Shown here: piece after piece, positions 41,821 through 52,862 of the stretch
Position numbering within the stretch: the stretch's first letter is position 1
How the letters are laid out: each line of letters starts with the position of its first letter
Source of the DNA: Dyella sp. SG609
GTDB lineage: Bacteria; Pseudomonadota; Gammaproteobacteria; Xanthomonadales; Rhodanobacteraceae
Length of the DNA: 64,000 nucleotides
Direction: 5' to 3'
Assembly: GCF_012275375.1 (NCBI RefSeq)
Contig: NZ_JAAZQJ010000003.1
Coordinates: 455,653 to 519,652 of the forward strand
Translations under genes and position numbers: made by a program
Notes under the pieces: model-generated
Seen by the model: the letters and a program-made list of their open reading frames with translations, nothing else
The model's database searches: none
What the model was told of the DNA's origin: nothing

Positions 41821-42306
41821 TTACGCTTCCTCGAAGCGATTGGCGTCGCGGTTCTTGCGCACCTTGGCCGGGTCCCAGATGCGGCCGTTCATGGCGATGT
41901 ACACGCCGTCCGGCAGGGTCTGCACCGCGCCCACCGCGCAGCCGATGTTGAACACCGCGTCCGAGCCCTGGAAGCGCGCCGGATTGAGCGCGCCGGTGAG
42001 CACGATCACCTTGCCCTTGATCTGGGCCAGTTCGCGCGCGGTCTCCACCATGGTGTCGGTGCCGTGCGTGACCAGCACGTGGCGGTGCGGCTGCGCCTCG
42101 ATGGCGGAACGCACCAGGGCGCGGTCTTCGGCGCCCATGTGCAGGCTGTCCTTGCGCAGGATCGGGATCACGTCGAACTGGAAGGCGACGCCGAGCTGGC
42201 CGAGGATCTCGCCGATCTGCGGCGCGCCGATCTTGTAGTCCGACTTGTCGTCGAAATAGATCTTGTCGATGGTGCCGCCGGTGGTGACGATGGTCAGGTG
42301 CTGCAT
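41821..42306 (-). CDS. One-domain asparaginase-family protein
   Basis: The 161-residue product corresponds to the N-terminal domain of L-asparaginases, which are usually about 330 residues long. Catalytic-type residues are all present: T12 in TTGGTID, T82-D83 in VTHGTDTM and a Lys in the WDPAKVRK segment matching the second conserved Lys site. The C-terminal domain, which completes the active site of the tetramer in classical enzymes, is missing. No remnant of it lies downstream. The frame is intact, so it is probably a real short form whose substrate is unknown. Confidence 0.85.
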   Translation of the reverse strand: MQHLTIVTTGGTIDKIYFDDKSDYKIGAPQIGEILGQLGVAFQFDVIPILRKDSLHMGAEDRALVRSAIEAQPHRHVLVTHGTDTMVETARELAQIKGKVIVLTGALNPARFQGSDAVFNIGCAVGAVQTLPDGVYIAMNGRIWDPAKVRKNRDANRFEEA

Positions 42307-42339
42307 GGGGAAAGGCCGTGGTGGAGGAAGGGCATTAGT

Positions 42340-42431
42340 GTAGGTTGGGGTGAGCCATAGGCGAACCCCAACGAGGCGAGGCGTTTGAACGTGGTCATGT
42401 TGGGGTTTGCCTGCGGCTCACCCTGACCTAC
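42340..42431. repeat. REP pair (BIME-like), copy 3
   Basis: GTAGGTTGGGGTGAGCC begins at 42340; the inverted unit ends in CACCCTGACCTAC at 42431. The head GTAG of the second unit, read on the minus strand, gives the TAG stop (42428-42430) of the acyl-CoA dehydrogenase gene. Confidence 0.9.
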
Positions 42432-44068
42432 GCCAGCAGCGCGGTATCCGCCGCATCCAGCGTATCCAGCCGGTCCAGCCCGTGGCTGACGAAGCGCCGC
42501 AGCGCCGCCCCTGGCCGCAGGTCGCCGCGCTGGCGCTTGGCCCAGGCCGCCTGCCGCGCCAGCAGCGCCGCCGCCGCGCAGCGGGCCAGGGTCAAGGCCA
42601 GGCCGCGCGCGCCGGCTTCCAGCGCGTCGCGCTGCGCGCCGTGCGTGTCCAGCCAGCGCATGGCCGCGTCCAGCGTGTGCTGCACGGCGCTGGCGGCGTG
42701 CATGTCGTCGCTGTCGGCCAGCCAATGGGCGATGCATGCGCGCAGGGCCTCGGGCGACTTGCCGGCCAGCGCGCGCAGCGAGTCCAGCGATAGTACGTTC
42801 GTGGTGCCTTCCCAGATCGCATACACCTGCGCATCGCGCAGCAGCTGGGGCAGGCCGGTGTCCTCGATATAGCCGGCGCCGCCGAAGCACTCCAGCGCTT
42901 CCGAGCAGATGCTTATGGCCAGCTTGCCGGTCCACAGCTTGGCCAGTGGCGTGAGCAGGCGCAGCAGCGCGGCTTCGTCCGGCGTGGCGGCGCGGTGTTC
43001 GGCGCGGCCGAGCAGATGCGCCACTTCGAAGCCGAGCGCGAACGCGGCCTCGAATTCCGCCTGCATGCCGGCCAGCGTCTGCGCGTGCAGCGGCTGCTCG
43101 GCGAGGCTGCGGCCGAAGGCCTGGCGGCGGCGCGCGTAGTCGCGCGCCAGCTGCAGCGCGCGCGCCATGCTGGCCACCGCGCAGATCGCGTTCCAGCTGC
43201 GCGTGACGTTGAGCATCGGCGCCACCTGGCGCACGCCGTGTTCCAGCTCGCCCACCGGCCAGGCCGGCAGGCCGTCGAGATGGATCTCGGCGGTGGGCAG
43301 CTCGTGCGTACCGAGCTTGTCCTTGAGGCGGTCGATGACCAGCTCGGGTTTGCGCTGGCCGTCGTCCATGGTCTCCACATAGAACAGCGCCAGCGCACCC
43401 GCGCCGCTGCCGGCGCCTTCGGGGCGGGCCAGCGCCAGGGCGGCTTCGCCGACCACCGCGGAACTGAACCACTTGCGCCCGTACAGCCGCCACTGGCCGT
43501 CCGCATCGCGGCGAGCGACGGTTTCGGTGTTGCCCACGTCGGAGCCGCCGGCGTTCTCGGTCATCCACTGGCCGCTGAGCCAGAAGTTCGCCGGGTCGCG
43601 GCTGAGGAAATGCGGCAGCGCGCGTTCGATCAGCTGTGCATTGCCGGAAGCCTTCAGCGCGGTGGCGGCGCCGTCGGTCATCGCCAGCGGGCAGGTATAG
43701 AACTCGCTGGCCAGGTGATAGAGATAGACGCGGGCGAATTCCTCCACGCGCGCTTCCGGATGCGCTTCGTGGCCGGCGGCGAGCACCGCGTGGCGCGTGG
43801 TCAGCAGCGGGCCTTCCTGCCAGGCGGGCGTCAGCTCGATGCGGTCGACGCGGCGGCCCCAGGCGTCCCACTGCGTGAGCACCGGCTTGCGCCGCGTGGT
43901 GCTGCAGACGCGGCGCCAGGCCAGGCGCGCGTAGTCGCCGAGGGCGTCGAGGTCGGTTTCGATGGCGGCGCGGCGCTCCGCCGGCAGCACGCGGTCGAGC
44001 AGGTCGACCAGCAGGCGGTCGTCGCGGTACGGATGCGCCAGCTGCGGCGCTTCTTGCAGGAATCCCAT
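42428..44068 (-). CDS. AidB-like acyl-CoA dehydrogenase
   Basis: The 546-residue flavoprotein belongs to the long acyl-CoA dehydrogenase subgroup that includes AidB of E. coli. Features are the N-terminal helical domain, the FAD-binding WMTENAGGSDVGNTET region, the YGRKWFSS strand and the C-terminal IWEGTTNVLSLDSLRAL segment with the conserved Gly/Thr pair. Start ATG 44068 gives MGFLQEAPQL; an earlier in-frame ATG adds 29 residues of non-family sequence. The stop codon lies inside a REP unit. The substrate is unknown. Confidence 0.9.
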   Translation of the reverse strand: MGFLQEAPQLAHPYRDDRLLVDLLDRVLPAERRAAIETDLDALGDYARLAWRRVCSTTRRKPVLTQWDAWGRRVDRIELTPAWQEGPLLTTRHAVLAAGHEAHPEARVEEFARVYLYHLASEFYTCPLAMTDGAATALKASGNAQLIERALPHFLSRDPANFWLSGQWMTENAGGSDVGNTETVARRDADGQWRLYGRKWFSSAVVGEAALALARPEGAGSGAGALALFYVETMDDGQRKPELVIDRLKDKLGTHELPTAEIHLDGLPAWPVGELEHGVRQVAPMLNVTRSWNAICAVASMARALQLARDYARRRQAFGRSLAEQPLHAQTLAGMQAEFEAAFALGFEVAHLLGRAEHRAATPDEAALLRLLTPLAKLWTGKLAISICSEALECFGGAGYIEDTGLPQLLRDAQVYAIWEGTTNVLSLDSLRALAGKSPEALRACIAHWLADSDDMHAASAVQHTLDAAMRWLDTHGAQRDALEAGARGLALTLARCAAAALLARQAAWAKRQRGDLRPGAALRRFVSHGLDRLDTLDAADTALLA

Positions 44069-44129
44069 GCGGCCCTCCCTGGGTTTGAGAATGCCCGCGG
44101 AGTATAGGCCGGCGCTTGTTCGGCCTTCG

Positions 44130-46448
<2,319 letters not shown>

Positions 46449-46452
<4 letters not shown>

Positions 46453-46937
46453 ATCGTTTCACCGCCATCGTCCTCGCCGCGGCCCTGGCCGCCGGCGTGC
46501 CCGCCGCGCAGGCCGCCATGCCGGCGCAGCCCACGCTGAAGATCAGCACGCTCGACGGCAAGCCGTACGATCTCGCGCAGCAGCGCGGCAAGTACGTGAT
46601 CGTCAATTACTGGGCCACCTGGTGCGTGCCCTGCATCAAGGAGATGCCGGACATCTCACGCTTCGTCGCCACGCACAAGGACAAGGTCGCCGCCATCGGC
46701 CTGGCCTACGAGGACACCGACAAGGCCGATATCCAGGCCTTCCTGGCCAAGCATCCGGTTAGCTACCCGATCGCCCAGGTCACCCTGGACCAGCCGCCGA
46801 AGGATTTCGACGAACCGCGCGGCCTGCCCACCACCTGGCTGATCGGGCCGGACGGCAAGGTGGCCAAGCGCTTTGTCGGCCCGGTCACCGAAGCCTCGCT
46901 GGGCGAGGCGGTCGGCCTGCCGAAGGCGGGGAAATAA
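46449..46937 (+). CDS. TlpA-like periplasmic thioredoxin
   Basis: The 162-residue product has a signal peptide (cut after AQA, residue 22) and a thioredoxin fold with the active site WATWCVPC (C59, C62) and the cis-Pro in LPTTWLIGPDG. It is of the TlpA/ResA type that reduces specific disulfides in the periplasm. Its start overlaps the YihY-family stop. A link to cytochrome c maturation is possible but is not supported by neighbours. Confidence 0.9.
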
Positions 46938-46941
46938 GGCC

Positions 46942-47208
46942 ATGGCCGCGGCCTTGTTCCGGGTGAGCGGCAAGGTGCAGGGCGTCTGCTTCCGCGCCTG
47001 CACCCGCGAGCAGGCCCTGGTGCGCGGGCTGGCCGGCTATGCCAGGAACCTGCCGGACGGCGGCGTCGAGGTGCTGGCCTGCGGCAGCCCCGTCGCCATC
47101 GATGCGCTGGAGCAATGGCTGCGCAAGGGGCCGCCGGCGGCGCGGGTCGATGAGGTCGCGCGCAGCGAGTGGAACGGCGAAGAGCCGGAGGATTTCCGCA
47201 CGGGCTGA
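46942..47208 (+). CDS. acyP: Acylphosphatase
   Basis: The 88-residue product is full-length acylphosphatase with KVQGVCFRACTREQA and the substrate-binding R18 and N36 (YARNL). The usual VQGVGFR reads VQGVCFR here, with Cys in place of Gly. It hydrolyses acyl phosphates such as acetyl phosphate. It starts four bases after the thioredoxin gene. Confidence 0.92.
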   Translation: MAAALFRVSGKVQGVCFRACTREQALVRGLAGYARNLPDGGVEVLACGSPVAIDALEQWLRKGPPAARVDEVARSEWNGEEPEDFRTG

Positions 47209-47221
47209 GCGCCCGTGCGGC

Positions 47222-48004
47222 TTACTCGTCCGCGAAGGTATCCGGCACCCACTGCGCCTTGTCGGTGACGTGCTCGCGCCGCGGCTTGCCCTTGAGCTTG
47301 GGCAGCTTCACTTCCGGAATGCTGGTCTCCTTGCGCGGGATATGTTCCAGCAGGTGACGGATCAGGTTGACGCGGCCGCGCTTCTGGTCGTTGTAGTCGA
47401 CCACGAACCACGGCGCGTACGGCCGGTTGGTGCGTTCGATCATCTGGTCGCGCAGCTGGCCCATTTCCGCGTACTTGTTGCGCGAGGCCAGGTCCACCGG
47501 CGAGAGCTTCCAGCGCTTGAGCGGGTCCTCGGCGCGTTCGGCGAAGCGTTCTTCCTGCTTCTTCTGGTCCACCGCCAGCCAGTACTTGATCAGGACGATG
47601 CCGTCGTCGGCCAGCAGCTTCTCGAAGTGCGGCACGGCGTGCAGGAAGTCCTCGCGCTGCTGCTCGGTGCAGAAGCCCATGGCCGGCTCCACCACCGCGC
47701 GGTTGTACCAGCTGCGGTCGAACAGCACGAGTTCGCCGGCGGCGGGCAGGTGTTCGACGTAGCGCTGGAAATACCACTGCGTCGACTCCGCCTCGCTGGG
47801 CTTGCCCAGTGCGGCGACGCGATAGCCGCGCGTATCCATCGACTCGGTGATGGCCTTGATGGTGCCGCCCTTGCCGGCCGCGTCGCGCCCTTCGAACAGC
47901 ACCACCACGCGATGGCCGCTGCGCTTGAGCCAGCGGTGCAGGCCGGCCAGCTCGAGCTGCAGTTCCTCCATGGTCTTGCGGTAGCCCTTGTCCTTGTTGC
48001 TCAT
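47222..48004 (-). CDS. ppk2: Polyphosphate kinase 2
   Basis: PPK2 moves phosphate between polyphosphate and nucleotides. The 260-residue product is a single-domain class: Walker A EGRDAAGKGG at residues 38-47, the lid RYVEHLPAAGE region and Walker B ELVLFDRSWYNRA. The conserved AMGFCTEQQ follows. It is transcribed toward the acyP gene, converging with it over 13 bases. A REP pair lies upstream. Confidence 0.93.
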   Translation of the reverse strand: MSNKDKGYRKTMEELQLELAGLHRWLKRSGHRVVVLFEGRDAAGKGGTIKAITESMDTRGYRVAALGKPSEAESTQWYFQRYVEHLPAAGELVLFDRSWYNRAVVEPAMGFCTEQQREDFLHAVPHFEKLLADDGIVLIKYWLAVDQKKQEERFAERAEDPLKRWKLSPVDLASRNKYAEMGQLRDQMIERTNRPYAPWFVVDYNDQKRGRVNLIRHLLEHIPRKETSIPEVKLPKLKGKPRREHVTDKAQWVPDTFADE

Positions 48005-48027
48005 GTCGGTCTCCAGCGGTTCGGGGC

Positions 48028-48119
48028 GTAGGTTGGGGTGAGCCGCAGGCGAACCCCAACATGGCCAACTTCAAGAGTCTCGCACCGTTGGGGTTCGCCT
48101 GTGGCTCACCCCAACCTAC
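48028..48119. repeat. REP pair (BIME-like), copy 4
   Basis: GTAGGTTGGGGTGAGCC with complement GGCGAACCCCAAC (48028-48060) and the inverted unit ending in CACCCCAACCTAC (48087-48119). It lies between two minus-strand genes, ppk2 and the glycosyltransferase gene. Confidence 0.92.
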
Positions 48120-48128
48120 AACGGGGCA

Positions 48129-50231
48129 TCAAAGATCCAGGTCGGCCGGCGGACGCCCGATGCGATGGCGCGCGCCCATGGCCTGGATGGCGCGGCGCAG
48201 GTCGTTGGCGAAGCCGGCCGTATCGAACACCGGGCTGTCGGCACGCGCGTCCTGCAGATGGCGGCGCAAGGTGTCCAGCGCCTCGCGGTCCTTGCCCAGG
48301 TGCACGGCCATGGAGACGAACGAGTCCTCGTCGTCGGCCACCAGCTCGGGCAGGCCGGCATGGAACAGCAGGCTGGCGCCCTGGCGGCCGGCCAGGGTGC
48401 GGCCGATCCAGGTGAGTACCGGACAGCCGGCCCACAGCGCGTCGGCCGCGGTGGACTGCGCATTGCAGGGCAGGGTGTCCAGGAACAGGTCGGCATGCGC
48501 CAGCCGCGCCAGGTGCTCGGCATGCGGCAAGCGCGGCATGAAGACCAGGCGGTCCGGATCCACCTCCATCAGGCCGGCGGCCTGGCGCAGGCGCTGGTCG
48601 GTGCCGTCGTTGCCGGAATACAGCCACAGCACGCTGCCCGGCACCTGCTGCAGGATCAGCATGAAGCGCGCGAAGCTGGCGGGGTTGAGCTTGTGGTGGC
48701 CATTGAAGCTGGCGAACACGGTGCCGCTTTCGGGCAGGCCGCAGTCGGCGCGCGAAGGCGGCGCGGCAATCGGCGTGCGGTCGTCGAACGGCAGCGCGCA
48801 GCGCGACAGCCGCACGATCTTCTCGCTGAAGCCTTCGCGCAGCGGTGCGGGCAGGGCCACGGCGTCGGTCAGCAGGTAATCGGTCCAGGCCGCGCCGGCG
48901 GTGGCCGGATAGGCCAGCCAGTTCACCTGCACCGGCGCGGGGCGGAATTCGAACAGGTCGCTGTTGGCGCCGCCGCCGTAGCTGCGCAGGTCGAACAGCA
49001 CCTCGATGCCGGCGGCGTGCACGCGGCGCGCCACTTCCATCGGGGCCAGGCCGGTGACGTCGTGCACGGTGGTGCTTGCAGCAAGGCGCTGGCGGATCGG
49101 GCCGCCATCGTCGGGCACCAGGCAGAACACGTGGACCTGGAGCCGTTCGTCGCCGAGTTTTTCCAGCACGCCGGTAAGCAGCTGGCCGATCGGCCGCTCG
49201 CCGAAGCCGTTGGAGACGAAGCCCACGCGCAGCGGGTCGATGGCGGTGCGCTGCGCGGGTTCGAAGGCGAGCACGTGGCGCCACGGCGCGGCGATCTTTT
49301 CCACGCCCGCGGCAAAGGTCGCGGCGCAGCGGCGCTGTTCGGCGGCGCTGGCCTCCTCGGCGAGAAACGCGAACGGCATGACGCCGTCGCGGCCTTCGGC
49401 CACCGCGCGATGCAGGCGTTCGCTCAGTTCATCGAGACCGCGCCAGTCGCACAGGCGGCGCTTGGCGAAGACCAGCATGGCGAGCGCGGCGCCGGCGGCG
49501 GCGTCCAGGCGCAGCGCGCGCTCGAACGCTTCGGCGGCGGCGGGCAGGTTGCCGGCGTCGTCCAGCAGCAGGCCGGCGTGGAACGGGTAGAGCGCTTGTT
49601 CCGGCGCGCAGCGTTCGGCCTGCAGCCAGGCCTCGGCCGCTTCGTCGACGCGGCCCATGGCGTGCAGCACGCGGGCGCGCATGGCGTAGGCGCCGTCGTA
49701 GTCGGGCGCCAGCTGCAGGCCTTCGTCGGTGTGCTGCGCGGCCTGGTCGAGATTGCCCAGTTCCAGTTCGGCCGCGGCGAGATTGAGCCGCAGCCCGGCA
49801 TGCTGGGGCGCGCCGTGCGTGGCCATGGCGTAGGACTCGCGCGCCTGCGCGTAGCGCCCCACCGCCATCAGCGCATTGCCCAGCGCCAGCAGGATGGCGG
49901 CGTGGCCGGGCTGCTTGCGCAGCGCGGCGCGCAGGCGCGCGATGGCGCCTTCGGCATCGCCCTGCTCCAGCTCCACGCCGGCCAGGTTGCATTGCACTTC
50001 GACGCTGTCCGGCGCCAGTTCCGCCGCGGCTTCCAGCGCGGCGCGCGCCTCGTCGGCGCGGCCCAGCTGGAGCAGGGCCAGGCCATGCAGGCGGGCGAGC
50101 TCGACGTCCTGCGGCGATGCCGCGCGCGCGCGCGCCGCCAGCGCCTCGGCGCCGGCCGCGTCAGCGCGGTCGAGCAGACGGGCCAGCTGGTGATGGAGGG
50201 CGAGGAGTTCGGATCGTGAAGCCTGCTTCAT
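48129..50231 (-). CDS. TPR-SPINDLY family O-GlcNAc transferase-like protein
   Basis: The 700-residue product has about eight TPR repeats over residues 1-270 and a C-terminal GT41-type catalytic region. That region has LRVGFVSNGFGERPIGQLL, PVQVNWLAYPATAG, FASFNGHHKLNPASFARF and DLFLDTLPCNAQSTAADALW, the core signature of SPINDLY/OGT. The last part binds UDP-sugar in the family. Bacterial members modify cytoplasmic proteins, in some species flagellin. The target here cannot be read from the sequence, though the window is rich in flagellar genes. Confidence 0.9.
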   Translation of the reverse strand: MKQASRSELLALHHQLARLLDRADAAGAEALAARARAASPQDVELARLHGLALLQLGRADEARAALEAAAELAPDSVEVQCNLAGVELEQGDAEGAIARLRAALRKQPGHAAILLALGNALMAVGRYAQARESYAMATHGAPQHAGLRLNLAAAELELGNLDQAAQHTDEGLQLAPDYDGAYAMRARVLHAMGRVDEAAEAWLQAERCAPEQALYPFHAGLLLDDAGNLPAAAEAFERALRLDAAAGAALAMLVFAKRRLCDWRGLDELSERLHRAVAEGRDGVMPFAFLAEEASAAEQRRCAATFAAGVEKIAAPWRHVLAFEPAQRTAIDPLRVGFVSNGFGERPIGQLLTGVLEKLGDERLQVHVFCLVPDDGGPIRQRLAASTTVHDVTGLAPMEVARRVHAAGIEVLFDLRSYGGGANSDLFEFRPAPVQVNWLAYPATAGAAWTDYLLTDAVALPAPLREGFSEKIVRLSRCALPFDDRTPIAAPPSRADCGLPESGTVFASFNGHHKLNPASFARFMLILQQVPGSVLWLYSGNDGTDQRLRQAAGLMEVDPDRLVFMPRLPHAEHLARLAHADLFLDTLPCNAQSTAADALWAGCPVLTWIGRTLAGRQGASLLFHAGLPELVADDEDSFVSMAVHLGKDREALDTLRRHLQDARADSPVFDTAGFANDLRRAIQAMGARHRIGRPPADLDL

Positions 50232-50576
50232 CCGCGCACGCTAACCCACGCTGCGGGCACTGCCAATCGCCGGGTGCGTGACCCGATAAGCAGACCGGGT
50301 GAGAGGTTCGGAGGGCGGGCAGACCGTTCGCAGGCACGGGAATACCTGGACTGTGAAATCTTGGCGCTCGGATTCAATGCTTTAGAAAAAACCAGAAATG
50401 CGTTTCACATAGGGAATGGCTGCGAAATGCCGGCATTTTCCAATGCTATTCCAGTGCATGTCCCCGTTAAATTCTCCTCGGATGGCCGTTTGCGATGTGC
50501 CTCGCCGACCCCGAACAGCCGAATCCCGGCTTGCCTGGTGCCTCTCGTGCCAGGACCGCAATTATCGAGCCCATAT
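50232..50576 (+). other. Gene-free, less GC-rich stretch before the adhesin gene
   Basis: These 345 bases hold no convincing gene. They are AT-richer than most of the window, as is the adhesin gene that follows. An open frame runs through them into the adhesin gene, but its sequence lacks a signal peptide or any known domain, so it is not taken as coding. Confidence 0.6.
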
Positions 50577-51638
50577 ATGCCCTGCACAGCCAAATCCATA
50601 TATCTGCAGTTGCTCCTGGCGCTTCTGCTCGCATTGGCGGCTTCAACAGCGAATGCCGCGACAAATGACTGCACCCAGGCGGGCAGCCCGCCGGTGCCAT
50701 CGACAACACCGCTGACCAATCTGCAAATACCTAGGGACCTGCCGATAGGCGGGGTTATCCCGGGCAGCAGAGTGAACATCAACTGGACATGGACTTGTAA
50801 GCCGACGGGCATTACGGGCGGCAAGCGTTGGACCATCATGCCCGATGGCGCATGGGCCGCTACCGCCGTGCAGGGGCTCACCAACGTCTATCAGGTTTCC
50901 AGCGGTGACGCGACTGGCGTGTCCGGCATCGGCTTCCGGTTTCTCGATGCGTCAGGCAACTCTGTGCCGTTTGGCCCGGTGGGCTACGCCAATGCCGTCG
51001 ATATGAGTGACGCTCCCCAGGGCCAGACGAGCTTCCACTGGAGCGGGGCGATCGAACTGGTCAAGACCGCCGATAAGGTATCCGCGGGGACCGGATCCAT
51101 GTGGCTCATTACCGGTGTGGCCGGCCAAGTCTATGGCAACGAGAATCAGGCAAAGACCAAATGGACCTACAGTTACACCATCAGCAAACCTGCGGTGACG
51201 ACCTGTACGGTGACCAATCCTACCCAGAGCGTGACGCTTCCGACCGTGTCACGGCAAGCCCTGACGTCGAGGGACGGTAAATGGATGTATGCGGGAGACA
51301 CGCCATTCTCCATCGATCTGAACTGCAGCAAGGGCGCACATCTTTATATGGTCATGACCGATGCCATTAATCCCCAAAGCCGTATTAGCTATCTTGTCCA
51401 ACGGGGGGAATGGGGCAAGTGGCGCGGGATACAGATCAAGCGTGGCGATGGGACGCTTCAGAATTTCGGTCCGGATGCTTCCGCCGCCGGCACGGAAAAT
51501 CAGTTTCTTATTGGCGATACTCCGGACGGCGTGCTGAAGATTCCGCTGCTTGCTCGATATGTCGTAGGTCCCATGGCGGAGCCATTTCCGCCCGGACCGA
51601 TCGAAGTAAGTATGACTTTTACGTTGTCGTATCAATAG
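50577..51638 (+). CDS. Fimbrial adhesin-like protein
   Basis: The 353-residue product has a signal peptide (cut after ANA, about residue 28). It has an N-terminal lectin-like part with WTWTCKPTG and a C-terminal pilin domain of about 130 residues that starts CTVTNPTQSV and ends in VSMTFTLSYQ with a penultimate Tyr, as in chaperone-usher pili tips. Cysteines are paired in each part. No chaperone, usher or pilin gene is nearby. Codon use is less GC-biased than in its neighbours, which suggests acquired DNA or a relic of a fimbrial operon. Confidence 0.8.
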   Translation: MPCTAKSIYLQLLLALLLALAASTANAATNDCTQAGSPPVPSTTPLTNLQIPRDLPIGGVIPGSRVNINWTWTCKPTGITGGKRWTIMPDGAWAATAVQGLTNVYQVSSGDATGVSGIGFRFLDASGNSVPFGPVGYANAVDMSDAPQGQTSFHWSGAIELVKTADKVSAGTGSMWLITGVAGQVYGNENQAKTKWTYSYTISKPAVTTCTVTNPTQSVTLPTVSRQALTSRDGKWMYAGDTPFSIDLNCSKGAHLYMVMTDAINPQSRISYLVQRGEWGKWRGIQIKRGDGTLQNFGPDASAAGTENQFLIGDTPDGVLKIPLLARYVVGPMAEPFPPGPIEVSMTFTLSYQ

Positions 51639-51699
51639 ACGGCTGATGCCATCAGCTGTTGGGGGATGACTTTGGACGGCCCACGGATCGGCCGCCAGG

Positions 51700-52794
51700 T
51701 TAATGGTCGGCAAGCGACTTGAGCTCGTCGGCCTGATGCTCGCGGTTCAACGCCGCGACCAGTTCGTCCAGATCACCCTGCATGATCTCCGGCAGCCGAT
51801 ACAGGTCCAGGCCGATGCGGTGGTCGGTGACCAGATTGTCCTTGTAGCGGTAGGTGCGGATGCGCTGGCTGCGGTCGCCGCTGCCCACCTGCAGGCGGCG
51901 CGACTCGGCTTGCTCGGCGGTCTGCTTGGACTGCGCCTCGTCGAGCAGGCGTGCCTTGAGCAGGCTCATCGCGCGGGCGCGGTTCTTGTGCTGGCTGCGC
52001 TCGTCCTGGCACTCGACCACGATGCCGCTGGGCAGGTGGGTGATGCGGATGGCCGAGTCGGTCTTGTTGACGTGCTGGCCGCCGGCGCCGGAGGCGCGGA
52101 AGGTGTCCACTTTCAGGTCGGCCGGCGCGATCTGGATCTCTTCGATGTCGTCCAGCTCCGGCAGCACCGCCACGGTGGCGGTGGAGGTGTGCACGCGGCC
52201 CTGCGCCTCGGTGGCCGGCACGCGCTTCACGCAGTGCACGCCGGATTCGAACTTCAGCCGCGAGTACACGCCCAGGCCGTTGACGATCGGGCCTTCCACG
52301 CGCGCCACGATCTCCTTGTAGCCGCCATGCTCGCCGGCATGCTCGCTCAGGATCTCCACGCGCCAGCCCTGGCGCTCCGCGTAGCGCGCGTACATGCGGA
52401 ACACGTCGCCGGCGAAGATTGCCGCCTCGTCGCCGCCCGCGCCGGCGCGCACTTCCAGGAACAGGTTGGCTTCGTCGCGCGGGTCTTTCGGCAGCAGCAG
52501 GATCTGCAGTTCGGCGTCGAGTTCGGCCAGGCGCGTTTCCAGGCGAGCGACGTCGTCGGCCGCCAGTTCGCGCATGTCGGGGTCGGCCAGCATGGCGCGC
52601 GATTCGTCCAGTTCGCGCTGCGCCTGCTCGTGCTCGCGCAGCGCGCCGACCACCGGTTCCAGCTGCGCGTATTCGCGCGACAGATCGCGGAAGCGGCCTC
52701 CATCGGCGAGCACGTCCGGCTGCGCGAGCAGCAGGCCGACTTCTTCGTGGCGTTCGGCGAGGGATTGGAGTTTGCGGCGGATCGAAGGAGTCAT
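51700..52794 (-). CDS. prfA: Peptide chain release factor 1
   Basis: RF1 ends translation at UAA and UAG. The 364-residue product has the PxT codon-recognition motif (PATEAQGR, residues 193-200) and the catalytic GGQ (238-240) in [13 protein letters not shown], and ends with the conserved tail. Start ATG 52794 gives MTPSIRRKL. It follows hemA in the usual hemA-prfA order. Confidence 0.97.
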   Translation of the reverse strand: MTPSIRRKLQSLAERHEEVGLLLAQPDVLADGGRFRDLSREYAQLEPVVGALREHEQAQRELDESRAMLADPDMRELAADDVARLETRLAELDAELQILLLPKDPRDEANLFLEVRAGAGGDEAAIFAGDVFRMYARYAERQGWRVEILSEHAGEHGGYKEIVARVEGPIVNGLGVYSRLKFESGVHCVKRVPATEAQGRVHTSTATVAVLPELDDIEEIQIAPADLKVDTFRASGAGGQHVNKTDSAIRITHLPSGIVVECQDERSQHKNRARAMSLLKARLLDEAQSKQTAEQAESRRLQVGSGDRSQRIRTYRYKDNLVTDHRIGLDLYRLPEIMQGDLDELVAALNREHQADELKSLADH

Positions 52795-52862
52795 GGGCGG
52801 GCGCGGAAGAGGGAAGGGACGCGGCCGGTACGGCCAGGAAGCAGCGGCGTTGGACAGGCCCG

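Noticed and set aside
50274..50576. Upstream extension of the adhesin gene
   Set aside because: The signal peptide begins at ATG 50577. Upstream codons give no family match and would bury the signal peptide inside the protein.
51061..51076. GCCGATAA (sigma-28 -10) inside the adhesin gene
   Set aside because: The upstream TCAA is only four bases away instead of 15 and the site is inside a coding region.
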